A stretch of 64,000 bases of DNA, from positions 1 to 64,000 of the forward strand of contig VDFB02139424.1 in assembly GCA_007258455.2 (NCBI GenBank), written 5' to 3'. Of this stretch, positions 44,165-54,477 are shown piece after piece. The notes under the pieces are model-generated. The model saw only the letters and a list, made by a program, of their open reading frames with translations. It searched no databases and was not told the DNA's origin. Position 1 is the first letter of the stretch. Each line of letters starts with the position of its first letter. Origin of the DNA: Sequoia sempervirens. Its lineage: Eukaryota; Streptophyta; Pinopsida; Cupressales; Cupressaceae. Position numbers and translations under genes: made by a program.

Positions 44165-44560
44165 TATAAATTACATAATCGCAGGTTAATCTGCAAGTGG
44201 AAGAATAATCGCCATTTTTTTCTGAAAACAAGCAAAACCTACCTTTACTCGCCATTTGTTACTGTTAAAAAAATCGCAGGTTTTTGCAAAGTATTCGCGG
44301 GCAGAAAACGAAGATTAATCGCAGTTTGGTCACCAAAATATGTGGTGCGTTTTTCTCCAGCGTTTTCACGCGGAATTTCATCTCATTTTCACGCATTTTT
44401 ATAGGGAGAAAATCAATTTAACCCCTCGACTTTCCATCTTTCTACACACCCGCGTTTTTCCCATCGATTTCTGGCGCAATCGAGGCTTCGATTTCAGCGC
44501 GAACTTGAGTTTTGGCGTCGCGATTTGCAGGAAAAGCTACAGGTTAGGGTTTTTATTTCT
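44165..44560 (+). promoter_or_regulatory. Possible promoter and 5' leader exon, source unknown
   Basis: A CpG-richer patch in AT-rich surroundings with a TATA-like box (TTTTATAGG, about 44397), then C/T-rich leader DNA and a good splice donor (CTACAG|GTTAGG at about 44542). ORFs crossing it are short. It looks like the 5' end of a gene or element, but no downstream coding exon could be linked to it. Confidence 0.3.
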
Positions 44561-45029
44561 TTCTACTTTCATCTAGTTTTCATGGCTTCTTTATTTTTCA
44601 TTCTTTACAAAACTTCTATATGTATTTTGTGTCTGGCTTCCGCCTTCCTTCCAGTCAGGGCTTAAATTTGACGGTCAACTCTGCCTGTCAAGCAATTTTT
44701 TTGTGACGGTCAAATATTAAAGGTTATCTATTCTAAGAGAAATATATGTAGATTGAAGAAACATGTATATGAATAATTATGTAGAAATTTTGACAGTTTA
44801 ACTAAAATTTTGCCTTTCAAATGATACAGTCTTCCTAAAATTTTAATTGTATTTTACAGCTAAAATGACTAAATACAGCTATATGGCCATCAAATTCAAC
44901 CCCTGCTTCCAGTCTTCCTTCCTGCTTTCAGCCATGTAAAAGTAAAAGTCGTGTCGTGAACAGTTCGCCAGTATATTAAAAAAATTCATAGAATTATAGT
45001 GTATGAAAGTTATAACTATAGTATGGTTT
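44561..45029. other. No gene seen
   Basis: Ordinary AT-rich DNA; TTGACGGTCAA-like pieces near 44668 and 44706 only. Confidence 0.5.
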
Positions 45030-45398
45030 TGATAATTTTATTTATATATATTATTAATAATAAATATTTTAGTGTCTATAATATTTTATTTTAATTCATA
45101 ATATATTAAATTTTACATTTTAATATATGTAAAATTTAATATATTATGAATAAAAAAATATATATTATAGATAGTAAACTACTGTAATTTATTTATTATT
45201 AATAATGTATATAAATAAATAATAAAATCTTATTTTATTATTTATTTATATACATTATTAATAATAAATATATTACAGTTTTACTTTTACTATCTATGTT
45301 TTACTTTTACTATCTATGATTCTAGAATATATATTTTTTGATTCATATGTATGATATATTAAATTTTAAATGTATATTTTATAATATATATTTTTATG

Positions 45399-45432
<34 letters not shown>

Positions 45433-45495
45433 TTAAAATTTAATATATTATATTATTATGAAACAAAAAATATATATTATAGAATATTAGATACT
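45030..45495. repeat. AT-rich palindrome cluster
   Basis: CATAATATATTAAATTTTAC (about 45099-45118) is followed after 12 bp by its exact reverse complement; weaker pairing extends about 100 bp on each side. Related arms recur at 45195-45290 and 45350-45470, with (AT)n near 45405-45428. Confidence 0.8.
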
Positions 45496-45670
45496 AATAT
45501 ATTTATTATCATTTATAAGTGAATATTGATGAAGTGAGGATTGGATTCGGCGGTGTCTGAACTCTTTCGGTCTTCTGGTGCTCTTTGGCGACTGGCTACT
45601 GCCCACCCCCGGTCACGGGGCTTGCATAGGTGTGAGCGTTCTTTTCTCCTCTTCCTTTATTATGCAATAA

Positions 45671-47302
45671 ATGTTGAATGTTTCCCCCTCTCCACTCCTC
45701 TGCCGTTCGGCAGAGGTCGTACCCTCTAATTCATCTGCGACGGCTCCTAGGGATTCGATGGACTCCGGACCACTGCCTCTAGATAATTCTGACTCTATCC
45801 CGTTGCATCCGAAACCTAAGTCCTTCTCCGAAGCGGTGGCCTTCACTGGTAACCCTATCAACGCGAGCGCGAGGTTTTCTCTCTCCAACTCCAATGAAGC
45901 CGCCGGTTCCGGTAAGGTCACTGGTGTTGCTCCGTTATCATTTTCCATTTCTCCTAATCCAGAAATGCTTGATGAAATTAGCAAGGAGAAGAATAGATTA
46001 AGGAATTTTGCTATTTTCTTTTCTGCTGTTGAGGTGGACAAATGTCCTCCTAGGAAATTCCTTGACGACTGGTTTCATAATTACTGGAAACTGAAACTTG
46101 GATATCACATTTCCTTTTGTCGTCAGATTCAGAAGGGGTTTTTTATTATTTTCTTTAACAAGCATGAAGCTCAAACTGAAGTTCTTAAAAGGCAATATTG
46201 GTCTGTTGGCTCTACCTCCTTTCGGGCCTTGGCTTGGTCGCCCGAGGCAATACACGAGGAGGTCCTTGCCCTCTCGGCCCCTCGCTGGATATTGGTTAAA
46301 CAATTACAGCCTTTCCTTTGGCGTTTTCTCCCGCAAATGCTTGAACCACTCGATAAGGTCATCCGTATGGATGACTCTGTCCGGCTGGTCCCTCATATGG
46401 ATGCTAGAATACTCATCTCGCTGAATTCGGGATTAGAAATTCCTTCTGTGATTAACATTTGCATTTCGGAAGACAACTTCTCTTGCCCTATTGAAATCCT
46501 CGGGGGGCTAAACGCTTGTTTCCTCTGTAGAAGAGAAGGCCATTTGAGAAAAGACTGTCCCATCGTCAAGAAGAAACCCTCGCAGCATAAGCCCGCGGAC
46601 AACCGCGATACGCCGGATCTTGGAAAGCCTAGTCTGAATCCCTCTTCGAATGATTGTTCCCTTGCCGTTGCTCCCTCTAAACCCTCCCCGACCCCTCCTC
46701 CCCCTGTCCCCTCCTCTGCGTCCCTCCAAGCCGTTTCTCTGCCCCTGGTAAGTTCGGACCCTAACCTAGAGCCCCTTTCATTGTCCAAGACCTCCAATAA
46801 GCGCAAGCGGAAATCTAATAAGCAACCACTCTCTTCTGCAGAGAACCCCCTCTCCCTCTGCCCTCAACCCTCTTCGTTTCCTGCCCTCCTCGGCGAAGCT
46901 TCAGAATTTGAAACCCCTTTTGTCACCCGCCCTTCGCATCTCGCCCTCTCAGATCTTTCTGCTAGCTGCTCGGACCCTCTGCCTCCTCAAAGCCTCCCCC
47001 CTAAAGTCTTCCGTGAGCTTGATGAGGACTGCCTGCTCGAGATCATCCCTGCTAGCATCTACCCCTCTGCCCCTGATACCCGCACCGAAAAGATTATTAT
47101 GGATATGAATTTTTTATCTCCGGATGAATCTGACAACGAAGAAGAGTTTAAAGATGCTTGCACCCTGTCCAAACGCAGGGGCAGGAAACTTGGCTCCAAG
47201 AATAAAAACCCCTCCAAGAAAGTGCTAAGGGAAGTCCATAGCAATGTCCCAGCCCAAATTCAAGGTCCCACCGGTAACTCCTCTCCAATTGTTTCATCAT
47301 GA
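45671..47302 (+). CDS. L1 ORF1 protein (RNA-binding, CCHC zinc knuckle)
   Basis: 543 residues. The N-terminal 100 residues are Ser/Pro-rich. Residues of about 110-275 form the conserved plant L1 ORF1 region (DUF4283-like: RNFAIFFSAVEVDKCPPRKF, WFHNYWKLKLGYHISF, LKRQYWSVGSTSFRALAW). A CCHC knuckle follows (C283 to C296, CFLCRREGHLRKDC). The rest is Pro/Ser-rich with basic stretches (SNKRKRKSNKQ, SKRRGRKLGSKNKN) that may bind nucleic acid or act as nuclear signals. It should coat the element RNA and form the retrotransposition RNP. It overlaps ORF2 by the four bases ATGA. The Met at 45671 is the first in frame and fits the length of plant L1 ORF1 proteins. Confidence 0.9.
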   Translation: MLNVSPSPLLCRSAEVVPSNSSATAPRDSMDSGPLPLDNSDSIPLHPKPKSFSEAVAFTGNPINASARFSLSNSNEAAGSGKVTGVAPLSFSISPNPEMLDEISKEKNRLRNFAIFFSAVEVDKCPPRKFLDDWFHNYWKLKLGYHISFCRQIQKGFFIIFFNKHEAQTEVLKRQYWSVGSTSFRALAWSPEAIHEEVLALSAPRWILVKQLQPFLWRFLPQMLEPLDKVIRMDDSVRLVPHMDARILISLNSGLEIPSVINICISEDNFSCPIEILGGLNACFLCRREGHLRKDCPIVKKKPSQHKPADNRDTPDLGKPSLNPSSNDCSLAVAPSKPSPTPPPPVPSSASLQAVSLPLVSSDPNLEPLSLSKTSNKRKRKSNKQPLSSAENPLSLCPQPSSFPALLGEASEFETPFVTRPSHLALSDLSASCSDPLPPQSLPPKVFRELDEDCLLEIIPASIYPSAPDTRTEKIIMDMNFLSPDESDNEEEFKDACTLSKRRGRKLGSKNKNPSKKVLREVHSNVPAQIQGPTGNSSPIVSS

Positions 47303-50300
47303 ACTGCACTTCATGGAATATTAGGGGTCTGGAGTCCCCGGATAGACGGTGGATCATTAAACATTATCTTGACATCTGCAAACCCATGGACTTCATTATG
47401 CTGCAAGAAATTAAGTCTACTGGTTACACGCTAGACTCTTGCCTTAATTTCCTTTGGAAAGATGCAATTAAAATCCATACCAACCACCAGAGGGGTAGGG
47501 GTGGGGTTGCCCTCCTGATTAGCCCCAGATGGGAGACTCTTATTTCTAGCTATGGGATTTCCCCCTGCAACAGAGCGGTGTGGGTTATCTTGAATAGCAA
47601 CAATCAGACCTTTGGCGTTTGTTCTGTCTATGCCTCGAATGACTTCAGGGAGCGTGCAAGTCTATGGGACTGGTGTGCTGCCCTGCCTAATATCCCTTGG
47701 CTTATGGGGGGGGACTTCAACATGGTCGAGTCCCAAGAGGATAAACTTGGTGGCCTCCCTTTTGCTTGGAAAGACCTTGAGAAACTGCACTGGAATAGAA
47801 TGGTAAATGCTAAACTCCTTTTTGATCCCCTGGCTGGCACCAAGGATACTAATCCTGGGATTTGGCATACCTGGTGTAATTTACAACAAGGGCACTCCAG
47901 AATCTACTCCAGGCTCGACCGCTTCTACGCCAACAAAAATTGCTTCTCTTTTCTGCCTGACATAAACAGCAATGTTGTCCTCGTTACCCCCACCTCTCTC
48001 TCCGATCACCATCCCATATCTGCCTGCATTAGAATGAACTTAGCTCCTTCCCGTTGCTTGAGATCAGCCCCTAAATTTTCTCTCAACACTAGCTTCCTAA
48101 AAGATGAAGACACTCTCGCTGCCATCCACCTCGTTAAGCTTATTAACAGAAATACCTCTCCCTCCTGCTCTCATCTGGATAGATGGGACAAAAATCTCCT
48201 CACTTGGCAGAAGCTTTTGAGGACCATCGAGCAAAAAAGAGCTAAAGACTATAGATTTACCGAAAAACGTCTCTCCTCTGCTCTTCAGTCTGCCGAGACC
48301 AACATTCAAACCAACCCCTCGGGCTGTGACCTCGTTTCCCAGGTTGTCAAGGCCAAGGATGCCCTTAGGCAGCACCAACAGATTAAAATCAATGGTGCTA
48401 GGGTCAGATCCCGTGCGCACTGGCTGCAATTCGGTGATAGGGGTTCGAAGTTCTTCTTTAATCTCCTCAAAAGCAAGCATGCTAACGAAAACATCGAAAG
48501 GATTGTTGTGGATAACAATGAGTTAACTGACATAGACAACATCAAAGAAGCCCTTGTTAATTTTTACCAAAACCTTTTTGCTTCTGAAGATTTGGAGAAT
48601 GCCTCATCCCTCAGACAAGTTTGTTCCCTCGTCCCTAACAAGATTTCCACTGATGAAGCCAATCAGCTTTCCAAAGATCTCTCCCTGGAGGAAATTGAAA
48701 AAGCTATTAACTCTCTTAGCAATGACAAGGCCCCGGGTCCGGACGGTCTCCCGGCGGAGTTTTATAAGGCCAACATTGGTTGGATCTGCCAAGATCTCCT
48801 TGATCTGTACTCAGAAGCCCTCGCTAGAGGTTCCTTGGGATGCTCTATCAATAAGGGAATTATTACGCTGATCCCCAAGGACGGGGATAAAGCCCTCATC
48901 AAAAACTGGCGGCCGATCAGCCTCCTTAATGTCTCTTACAAAATCTTTGCTAAGCTCTTGGCGCTGAGAATTGAGAAAATTCTCCCCAATTTTATTTGTG
49001 CTACTCAAACTGGCTTTATCAAAGGAAGGTTTATTCTGGAGACCCTGATCACTAGTTGGGAAGCCATGTGCTGGTCCAACTACTCTCAGCAGAAGTCTGT
49101 TATGTTCCTCCTTGACTTCGAAAAAGCCTATGACAGGGTGGAATGGAATTTTATCACTATGATGCTTGAGGCCTTCGGTTTTCCTAGGGTTTTCTGTAAC
49201 TGTGTTAAGATTCTTCTAAAAGACGCCTCGGCCCAGATTGATGTTAACGGTTCTCTTTCTGATTCTTTTCCCCTCGGTAGGTCCATCAGACAAGGCTGCC
49301 CCTTAGCCCCTGCCCTCTTTGTGATAGCTTCAGAAGTTCTGTTTTATATCCTCAGAGATAATTCTCTATCCCCGGCGGTCAAAGGGATAACTCTCCCTAA
49401 TAATGATGAGCTCCTAAACTGCCAATTTGCTGATGATACCGCCATCTTCTTTGATACTAGGCCTGACAACTTCGAGGCCCTAAATTCTAAACTCAAGCTT
49501 TTCTGTACTATCTCTGGGGCGAGATTGTCCCATGCCAAGTCTATCTGTCTCGGTTGGGATGAGCAGCCCCCTGACTGGTTCAAAGCTTATGATTTTCAGT
49601 GGGGTGGCCCACATAAAATTGTGCGATATCTGGGCATTCCCTTCTCTGTTGACCCCTCTCTCAATGACATGTGGTCGTGGGTCAAAGATAAGATCACCAA
49701 AAAGTTGGGCAAATGGCACAACAGAACTTTATCTTTGGCTGGCAGAATGCAGGTCTGTCAAAAAATTCTTTCCTCTTATAACATCTACTACTCTTCTGCC
49801 TGGATGTTCAGCAACTATCAAATCTTAGAAATCCAAAAAGCTGTCAGGAGCTTTCTCTGGTCTGATGGTAAAGGAAATAAGAAAATGCACGCTATCAAGT
49901 GGGAGTGGTGCCATATCAATAAGCTCCTTGGGGGGCTTGGGTTGAAGGATCTCAGGCTCCAAGGGATTGCTCTTGCCGCCAAGTGGATCTTTCACTCCCT
50001 TGATGGCAATGATCCTTGGAAGGTCCTTGTTAGAAGCAACATTGAAAGAGGCTTCCCCAAGAATGCGAAGTCTTGGAAGAATCTTCCTTTTACTGACCTT
50101 GTCATTGGCAACTTCCCTGTTCTTGTTCAAGGGTCTGCGGTTTTTAGATCCATCTGGAAAGCGTGGGGCCAAGTTAAGAAGTTTGTCTCTAACAAGGCTT
50201 TCCACGATGACTGCCATCTCTTTGGTGAAAGGTCCATCTGGTGGAATCTCTGCTCCTCTGACAAACCCCTTGCCCTCTCTCAAGGTTGCTCCGCTAGGCA

Positions 50301-51327
50301 CTGGTCGAACAAAGGCATCTCCCAACTTGCTGACCTCTTTGAGCATGATGTTTTAATCAGCTGGGAGGATCTCAGAATCAAATATGACCTCCCCATCTCC
50401 CAAAAGAAAACGTATAGTATGATTGTCAAAGCCGCTAAAGACCTCCGCACCTCTTGTCATGTTGACTCTCACAGATTCCTTAACTGTAAGTGGCCTGATG
50501 GTACCGTGCTTTCCAAGATCAAAGCGAAGAACATTTATAATATTATTGGCCACTCGGAAGCCATCATAGACCATGTTAATTCGGTTTGGTACACCACGCT
50601 GGATGCTCATGCTTGGAAGAAGTACTTCGATTTTCTTTGGAAAGGTCCTACCGAACCTAAAATTAAGTGCTTCAACTGGCTTTTGCTGCTTGATAGACTC
50701 CCTATCAGAAGGGATCATACTGAGGCTGACATTTGTAAATTCTGTAGACTCCCCGAGACGGCTAGACACATTCTGCTTGATTGTATCTTTGCGAAGGAGA
50801 TTTGGATCATGTTTGGTGTCACCTATCCTATGTTATTTACTATTCTTGATATTGTTACTGGTCATATTAATGGTCTGAAACATGATTCTAATCTCTTTTG
50901 GAAGATTCTTTCCTCTAATGTTTTATGGCAAATCTGGAAGTGCAGAAATGAAGAAAGATATCAGAATAACCCCCGTGATCTTACTGAGTCCTTTCGGAAT
51001 CTCACCTTCCTTAAAAATTTTTTGCAGGTTCGCACTACCATGATAATTGAAAAGAAAAAACTCAGAAGGTTTCTGAAGGACGGATACGCCACTTTCTTCA
51101 TATATGAGATGAAGGGAGGCTTCGCTTGGAGGGACATGCTAAACAATCGGATGCTGTTCGAGAACACGTGCAAGACCCTCTCCCAGGAGGTGATGAACAA
51201 CAGAAATTCCAGCAAGGACATGACAATAATGCTTGCCCAGATTCAGGAGATGAAGTTTATTGTCTGGACGGAAGGTGCCAAAGGCTGGATTGCCTGGGTT
51301 GACAGACTGGACGACATCCTTCAGTAG
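47299..51327 (+). CDS. L1 ORF2: endonuclease and reverse transcriptase
   Basis: 1342 residues, no stops. The N-terminal APE-type endonuclease has its catalytic residues: N7 (SWNIRG), E37 (LQEIKS), D139 and N141 (GGDFNMVE), and D236/H237 (SDHHPIS). The reverse transcriptase follows: NDKAPGPDGLPAEFYK, KNWRPISLLNVSYKIFAKLL, FLLDFEKAYDRVEW, SIRQGCPLAPALF, and the active site FADD at 710-713. A zf-RVT zinc-binding region (CKFC...HILLDC, about residues 1145-1165) is C-terminal. No RNase H domain is recognisable. It nicks target DNA and primes cDNA synthesis from it. The ATG overlaps the ORF1 stop (ATGA), so translation is probably by reinitiation. Confidence 0.95.
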   Translation: MNCTSWNIRGLESPDRRWIIKHYLDICKPMDFIMLQEIKSTGYTLDSCLNFLWKDAIKIHTNHQRGRGGVALLISPRWETLISSYGISPCNRAVWVILNSNNQTFGVCSVYASNDFRERASLWDWCAALPNIPWLMGGDFNMVESQEDKLGGLPFAWKDLEKLHWNRMVNAKLLFDPLAGTKDTNPGIWHTWCNLQQGHSRIYSRLDRFYANKNCFSFLPDINSNVVLVTPTSLSDHHPISACIRMNLAPSRCLRSAPKFSLNTSFLKDEDTLAAIHLVKLINRNTSPSCSHLDRWDKNLLTWQKLLRTIEQKRAKDYRFTEKRLSSALQSAETNIQTNPSGCDLVSQVVKAKDALRQHQQIKINGARVRSRAHWLQFGDRGSKFFFNLLKSKHANENIERIVVDNNELTDIDNIKEALVNFYQNLFASEDLENASSLRQVCSLVPNKISTDEANQLSKDLSLEEIEKAINSLSNDKAPGPDGLPAEFYKANIGWICQDLLDLYSEALARGSLGCSINKGIITLIPKDGDKALIKNWRPISLLNVSYKIFAKLLALRIEKILPNFICATQTGFIKGRFILETLITSWEAMCWSNYSQQKSVMFLLDFEKAYDRVEWNFITMMLEAFGFPRVFCNCVKILLKDASAQIDVNGSLSDSFPLGRSIRQGCPLAPALFVIASEVLFYILRDNSLSPAVKGITLPNNDELLNCQFADDTAIFFDTRPDNFEALNSKLKLFCTISGARLSHAKSICLGWDEQPPDWFKAYDFQWGGPHKIVRYLGIPFSVDPSLNDMWSWVKDKITKKLGKWHNRTLSLAGRMQVCQKILSSYNIYYSSAWMFSNYQILEIQKAVRSFLWSDGKGNKKMHAIKWEWCHINKLLGGLGLKDLRLQGIALAAKWIFHSLDGNDPWKVLVRSNIERGFPKNAKSWKNLPFTDLVIGNFPVLVQGSAVFRSIWKAWGQVKKFVSNKAFHDDCHLFGERSIWWNLCSSDKPLALSQGCSARHWSNKGISQLADLFEHDVLISWEDLRIKYDLPISQKKTYSMIVKAAKDLRTSCHVDSHRFLNCKWPDGTVLSKIKAKNIYNIIGHSEAIIDHVNSVWYTTLDAHAWKKYFDFLWKGPTEPKIKCFNWLLLLDRLPIRRDHTEADICKFCRLPETARHILLDCIFAKEIWIMFGVTYPMLFTILDIVTGHINGLKHDSNLFWKILSSNVLWQIWKCRNEERYQNNPRDLTESFRNLTFLKNFLQVRTTMIIEKKKLRRFLKDGYATFFIYEMKGGFAWRDMLNNRMLFENTCKTLSQEVMNNRNSSKDMTIMLAQIQEMKFIVWTEGAKGWIAWVDRLDDILQ

Positions 51328-51513
51328 CTTGCTGCTCTTTGGGGCTCTTTTTGTAACGATAATGTAACGGATCTGTTTCTTTTTGTTTCGATTTTGATCG
51401 ACTTTCTGCTCCTGAGTTGAGGCTCGGCCTCCTTTGGGCTGTGCTGTTTGCTCTTTGGATCTTTTTGTAATCTCTGTGACTCCTTTATACTTAATAAAAA
51501 ATATATTTATTAT

Positions 51514-51984
51514 TATTAATGTATATAAATTGGCTTGCTAAGATGGGATTTTATTATTCATTTTTAACTTTACAATGTACATACTCTGCAAAAAATAATG
51601 ATTTTATATGAATTTCGTTTATAATGAAGCCATGAAAATCAGATATGAAATTGAAAACTATAGCTGTGCTGTGAATGTGATGATTCAAACTCAAAGTAAC
51701 AATGAAAGTTCATAACTTTATAGACTTCAAGTTTTGCTTATTAAACCCTCCTTTCAGCACTACTTTGTTTCAAACTTTCATAACTTTCATGATTCATCAT
51801 TCATGCATAGAAATTTTATAACTAGATTAATTTGAATTTTAAATGGGGTTAGACTAGATATTTGGCACTTCTAATATATTTATTGTTCAACTTCTAATAT
51901 TGTAGGTTAATATTTAATCGCAATGGCATTGCCTCTGCATCTACTTTGGACTCAGTTGGCACAAGTGTCATTGAAAGGAGACCC
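51514..51984. other. No gene seen
   Basis: AT-rich stretch between the L1 and the hAT-2 relic. Confidence 0.5.
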
Positions 51985-53500
51985 CCTAGAAGCCATGACC
52001 CTACTTGTTAACATGGTTATTACGGCCCAGTACCGGCAGTGTTATTTGTACTCATTGCAAGAAGAGGGTTAGTGGAGGCATCAATCGCCTCAAATACCAT
52101 CTTGCTAGTATTCCTTGTGATTCAAAAGCATGTGAAATGGCCACTTTAGAGGTGAAAGGAGAGAAAGCAACCATTGCAGTGAAATGGAGAGGGAAAAAGT
52201 AAAAGCAACCATTGCTCCTAATTTGGTTGAAGATTCTGAGGTGCATATGCAAACTCAAACTATTGCGAGCTCTAGTTGTGGTCCACGTTTGTGATGTTCG
52301 CAATACCCCATCCATTTCATCCCTTTCGAGCAAATTCCAATTTTTTGTGCCTAGAAATATTCAAGGATCACAACCTTCATTGGAAGCAAATGGGTGGAAT
52401 AAGGAGGTGCACAAAGAGGCAGACAAGGCTTGTGCAAGTTTTTTCTTTTATAACAACCTTCCCTTCAATGTGGCAAGGAGTCCATATTGGAAGTGTTTGG
52501 TGACAACATTGACAGTTGCAGGCAAAGGGTACAAGGACCCTACTCCAAGAGATCTAAGTGGCAAGTTACTTGAAGATGCTATTGTAGATGCAAAAGGAAT
52601 TGTGGAAGAAGAAAATAAGAAATGGCAAAAGTTTGGATGCTCAATTCTTTCAGATGGCTAGATATATGGAAGAAACTGCACACTTATCAATTTTATAGTG
52701 GCTTCCAATGGTTATGGAGGGCCTATTCACATGTATTGAAAGGATGACACCTGTATCTGAAGTGAAAGACCTCATCCTTATAGAGTTGCAACAATATAAG
52801 ACAACTAGGGGGCCTTTGTTTTCTTCTAAATTATGTGAACGAGGAAGAGAGATCCAAACACAAGTAAGAAAAAGCCTTATATCTTGCAAGTTATGAATGA
52901 CAATTATTATTACTTATTACTATTGTTTTATTAATATTTACAAAAACTTGAATATCTTATTTGCAAGTTCTTGGTAGGAAGATTGGAGTGGAAAAACCCC
53001 AAATTTGCAAAAGCTAGCCCTTCGAATTTTGTCTCAACCTTGTAGTTCTTCAGGCAGTGAACGAAACTGGAGTTTGTTTGATGCCATTCACACGAAGATG
53101 CGTAATAAGTTGACTCAACAACACCTCAATGACTTTGTTATTGTGCAATATAACCTTCAGCTTCATACAAGAAAGGTGCAAGACTAGTCAGACGAGCTCA
53201 TTGATTTGGATGACATTGATCCATACAATGATTGGACCATGTAGAATGATGAGGCCTCCTTGTTTACAGAGGATATGATTGTTGATTTCGAGAGGCAAGC
53301 TATGGAGGATTTGTCTGCAACAAAAGCAGGGGAGATTGGAGTGGATGACATTGATGTGGTGGAGGAGCCACTGCCACCTACTAGCATGGTGGAGCCACTA
53401 CCACAATCTTCTACGACATGCAAGGAGCCAGAACTGAGTGCAAGTACTGTACCCTCTACCACCTAATTTTTCTCTAGGATGGGAAAGAGGAAATTGTAAT
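51985..53500 (+). pseudogene. hAT transposase relic (hAT-2), internally deleted
   Basis: Starts with a BED zinc finger (SVICTHCKKRVSGGINRLKY, HLASIPCDSKACEM) and continues NIQGSQPSLEANGWNKEVHK, LPFNVARSPYWKCLVTTL, GYKDPTPRDLSGKLLED, KFGCSILSDG, then (frame changed) GRNCTLINFIVASNG. The DUF659 middle is missing: after about 52720 it jumps to a C-terminal part (GPLFSSKLCERGREIQ) and, after a 100-bp AT-rich gap, to the dimerisation domain (LQKLALRILSQPCSSSGSER, NWSLFDAIHTKMRNKL, LNDFVIVQYNLQLH) and an acidic tail to 53465. Stops at about 52010, 52202 and 52659. Terminal inverted repeats were not found. The N-terminal half has no intron where hAT-3 has one. Confidence 0.85.
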
Positions 53501-53610
53501 TGCCTAGATATGAAATTTATGATGATGATTTTCAAATACAATCATCATAAATTCATTATAATTATTAGTAGTTTTACTATGTAGCTTCGTATATGATGCC
53601 ATTTTGTAAT

Positions 53611-54477
53611 GGGTGCTGTCATAACAGTGGTTTACAATTCCTGAGAGGATCGAATTTTAGCTGAAATCACATATTTTTAGAAAATATAATGATTTAAGCC
53701 TTAAAAAGTTCCATTTTAAGGATTCCAATTGAAGAGGGTTTGATCAAATCACCTTAGATCAAACCCCCTTGGATAGAACCTCGCTAGTTTTAAACCATAC
53801 CTATAAATGCTCTCATTTACACCTATCAAAATGTTGATAAAAAATCACTTTTGATTTAGATTTTGGGGATCAAATGAATTCATTTAAAATTTATTTCAAA
53901 TGATTATGGTATTCCTAACAAGCTATCCAATGAATATAATTTTAATATGTTTTGGTTTGTTATGTATTTGTTTTTAAGTTTCATTAAACATAAGTTTTTC
54001 ATCGAAAATGAATTTCTTTGTTCTTCACATGTGGAAATAAATTATTAAAAAAAAATGATCCGCCACACAAAACAATTTTAAGTCAGGTAATTGTAATTCG
54101 CTTTGACTTTTGAAACTTTTAAGGAAAATATTCAATAAAAACTATCTAACCAAGTGGAAGCACTAGATATCGTACAAATCTAAATTTGAAAGAATTAGAA
54201 TTTTATCCTTCATGGAAAAAAAGTTATGCTTATATGGCCACTTTTAAAAATGTTGTTTTCTGAAAAATCTATTTTCATGGGAGATGGAAAATATGCAATT
54301 TGATTCCAAAATTTTGAAAAAAATATTTTTAGAATCTGACAAAATTTGATGAGACTCTAGTTTGCACCATCTTCAAATTCCTGCCTATAGGTGCTCGAAT
54401 GTGAAGATTTAGTTAAAAATAATAATTTCAGTGTCCAGTTTGGCCAAAAATTGTAAACCACTATTATGGGATCACCC
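53611..54477. mobile_element. 867-bp TIR element (MITE-like), TAAT duplication
   Basis: Left end GGGTGCTGTCATAACAGTGG pairs with the right end (reverse complement GGGTGATCCCATAATAGTGG); the pairing continues into TTTACAATT, giving about 29 bp with four mismatches. TAAT lies on both sides (53607-53610 and 54478-54481). The interior has no ORF or match I can recognise. GGG-starting TIRs with a short TAA-type site recall PIF/Harbinger MITEs, but 867 bp is long and the duplication is one base off, so the superfamily is open. Confidence 0.75.

Larger units (their letters stand above)
45510..51499 (+). mobile_element. L1-type LINE, full-length, both ORFs open
   Basis: 5' UTR of about 160 bp (GC-richer than the flank), ORF1 45671-47302, ORF2 47299-51327, and a 170-bp 3' UTR ending in AATAAAAA. 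AATATATTTATTAT lies at 45496-45509 and 51500-51513, a plausible 14-bp target duplication, though the flank is AT-rich enough for a chance match. The element is markedly GC-richer than everything around it. There is no visible inactivating mutation. Confidence 0.92.

Noticed and set aside
47612..50878. Other-frame ORFs inside the L1
   Set aside because: They are shadows of ORF2, whose catalytic motifs fix the true frame.
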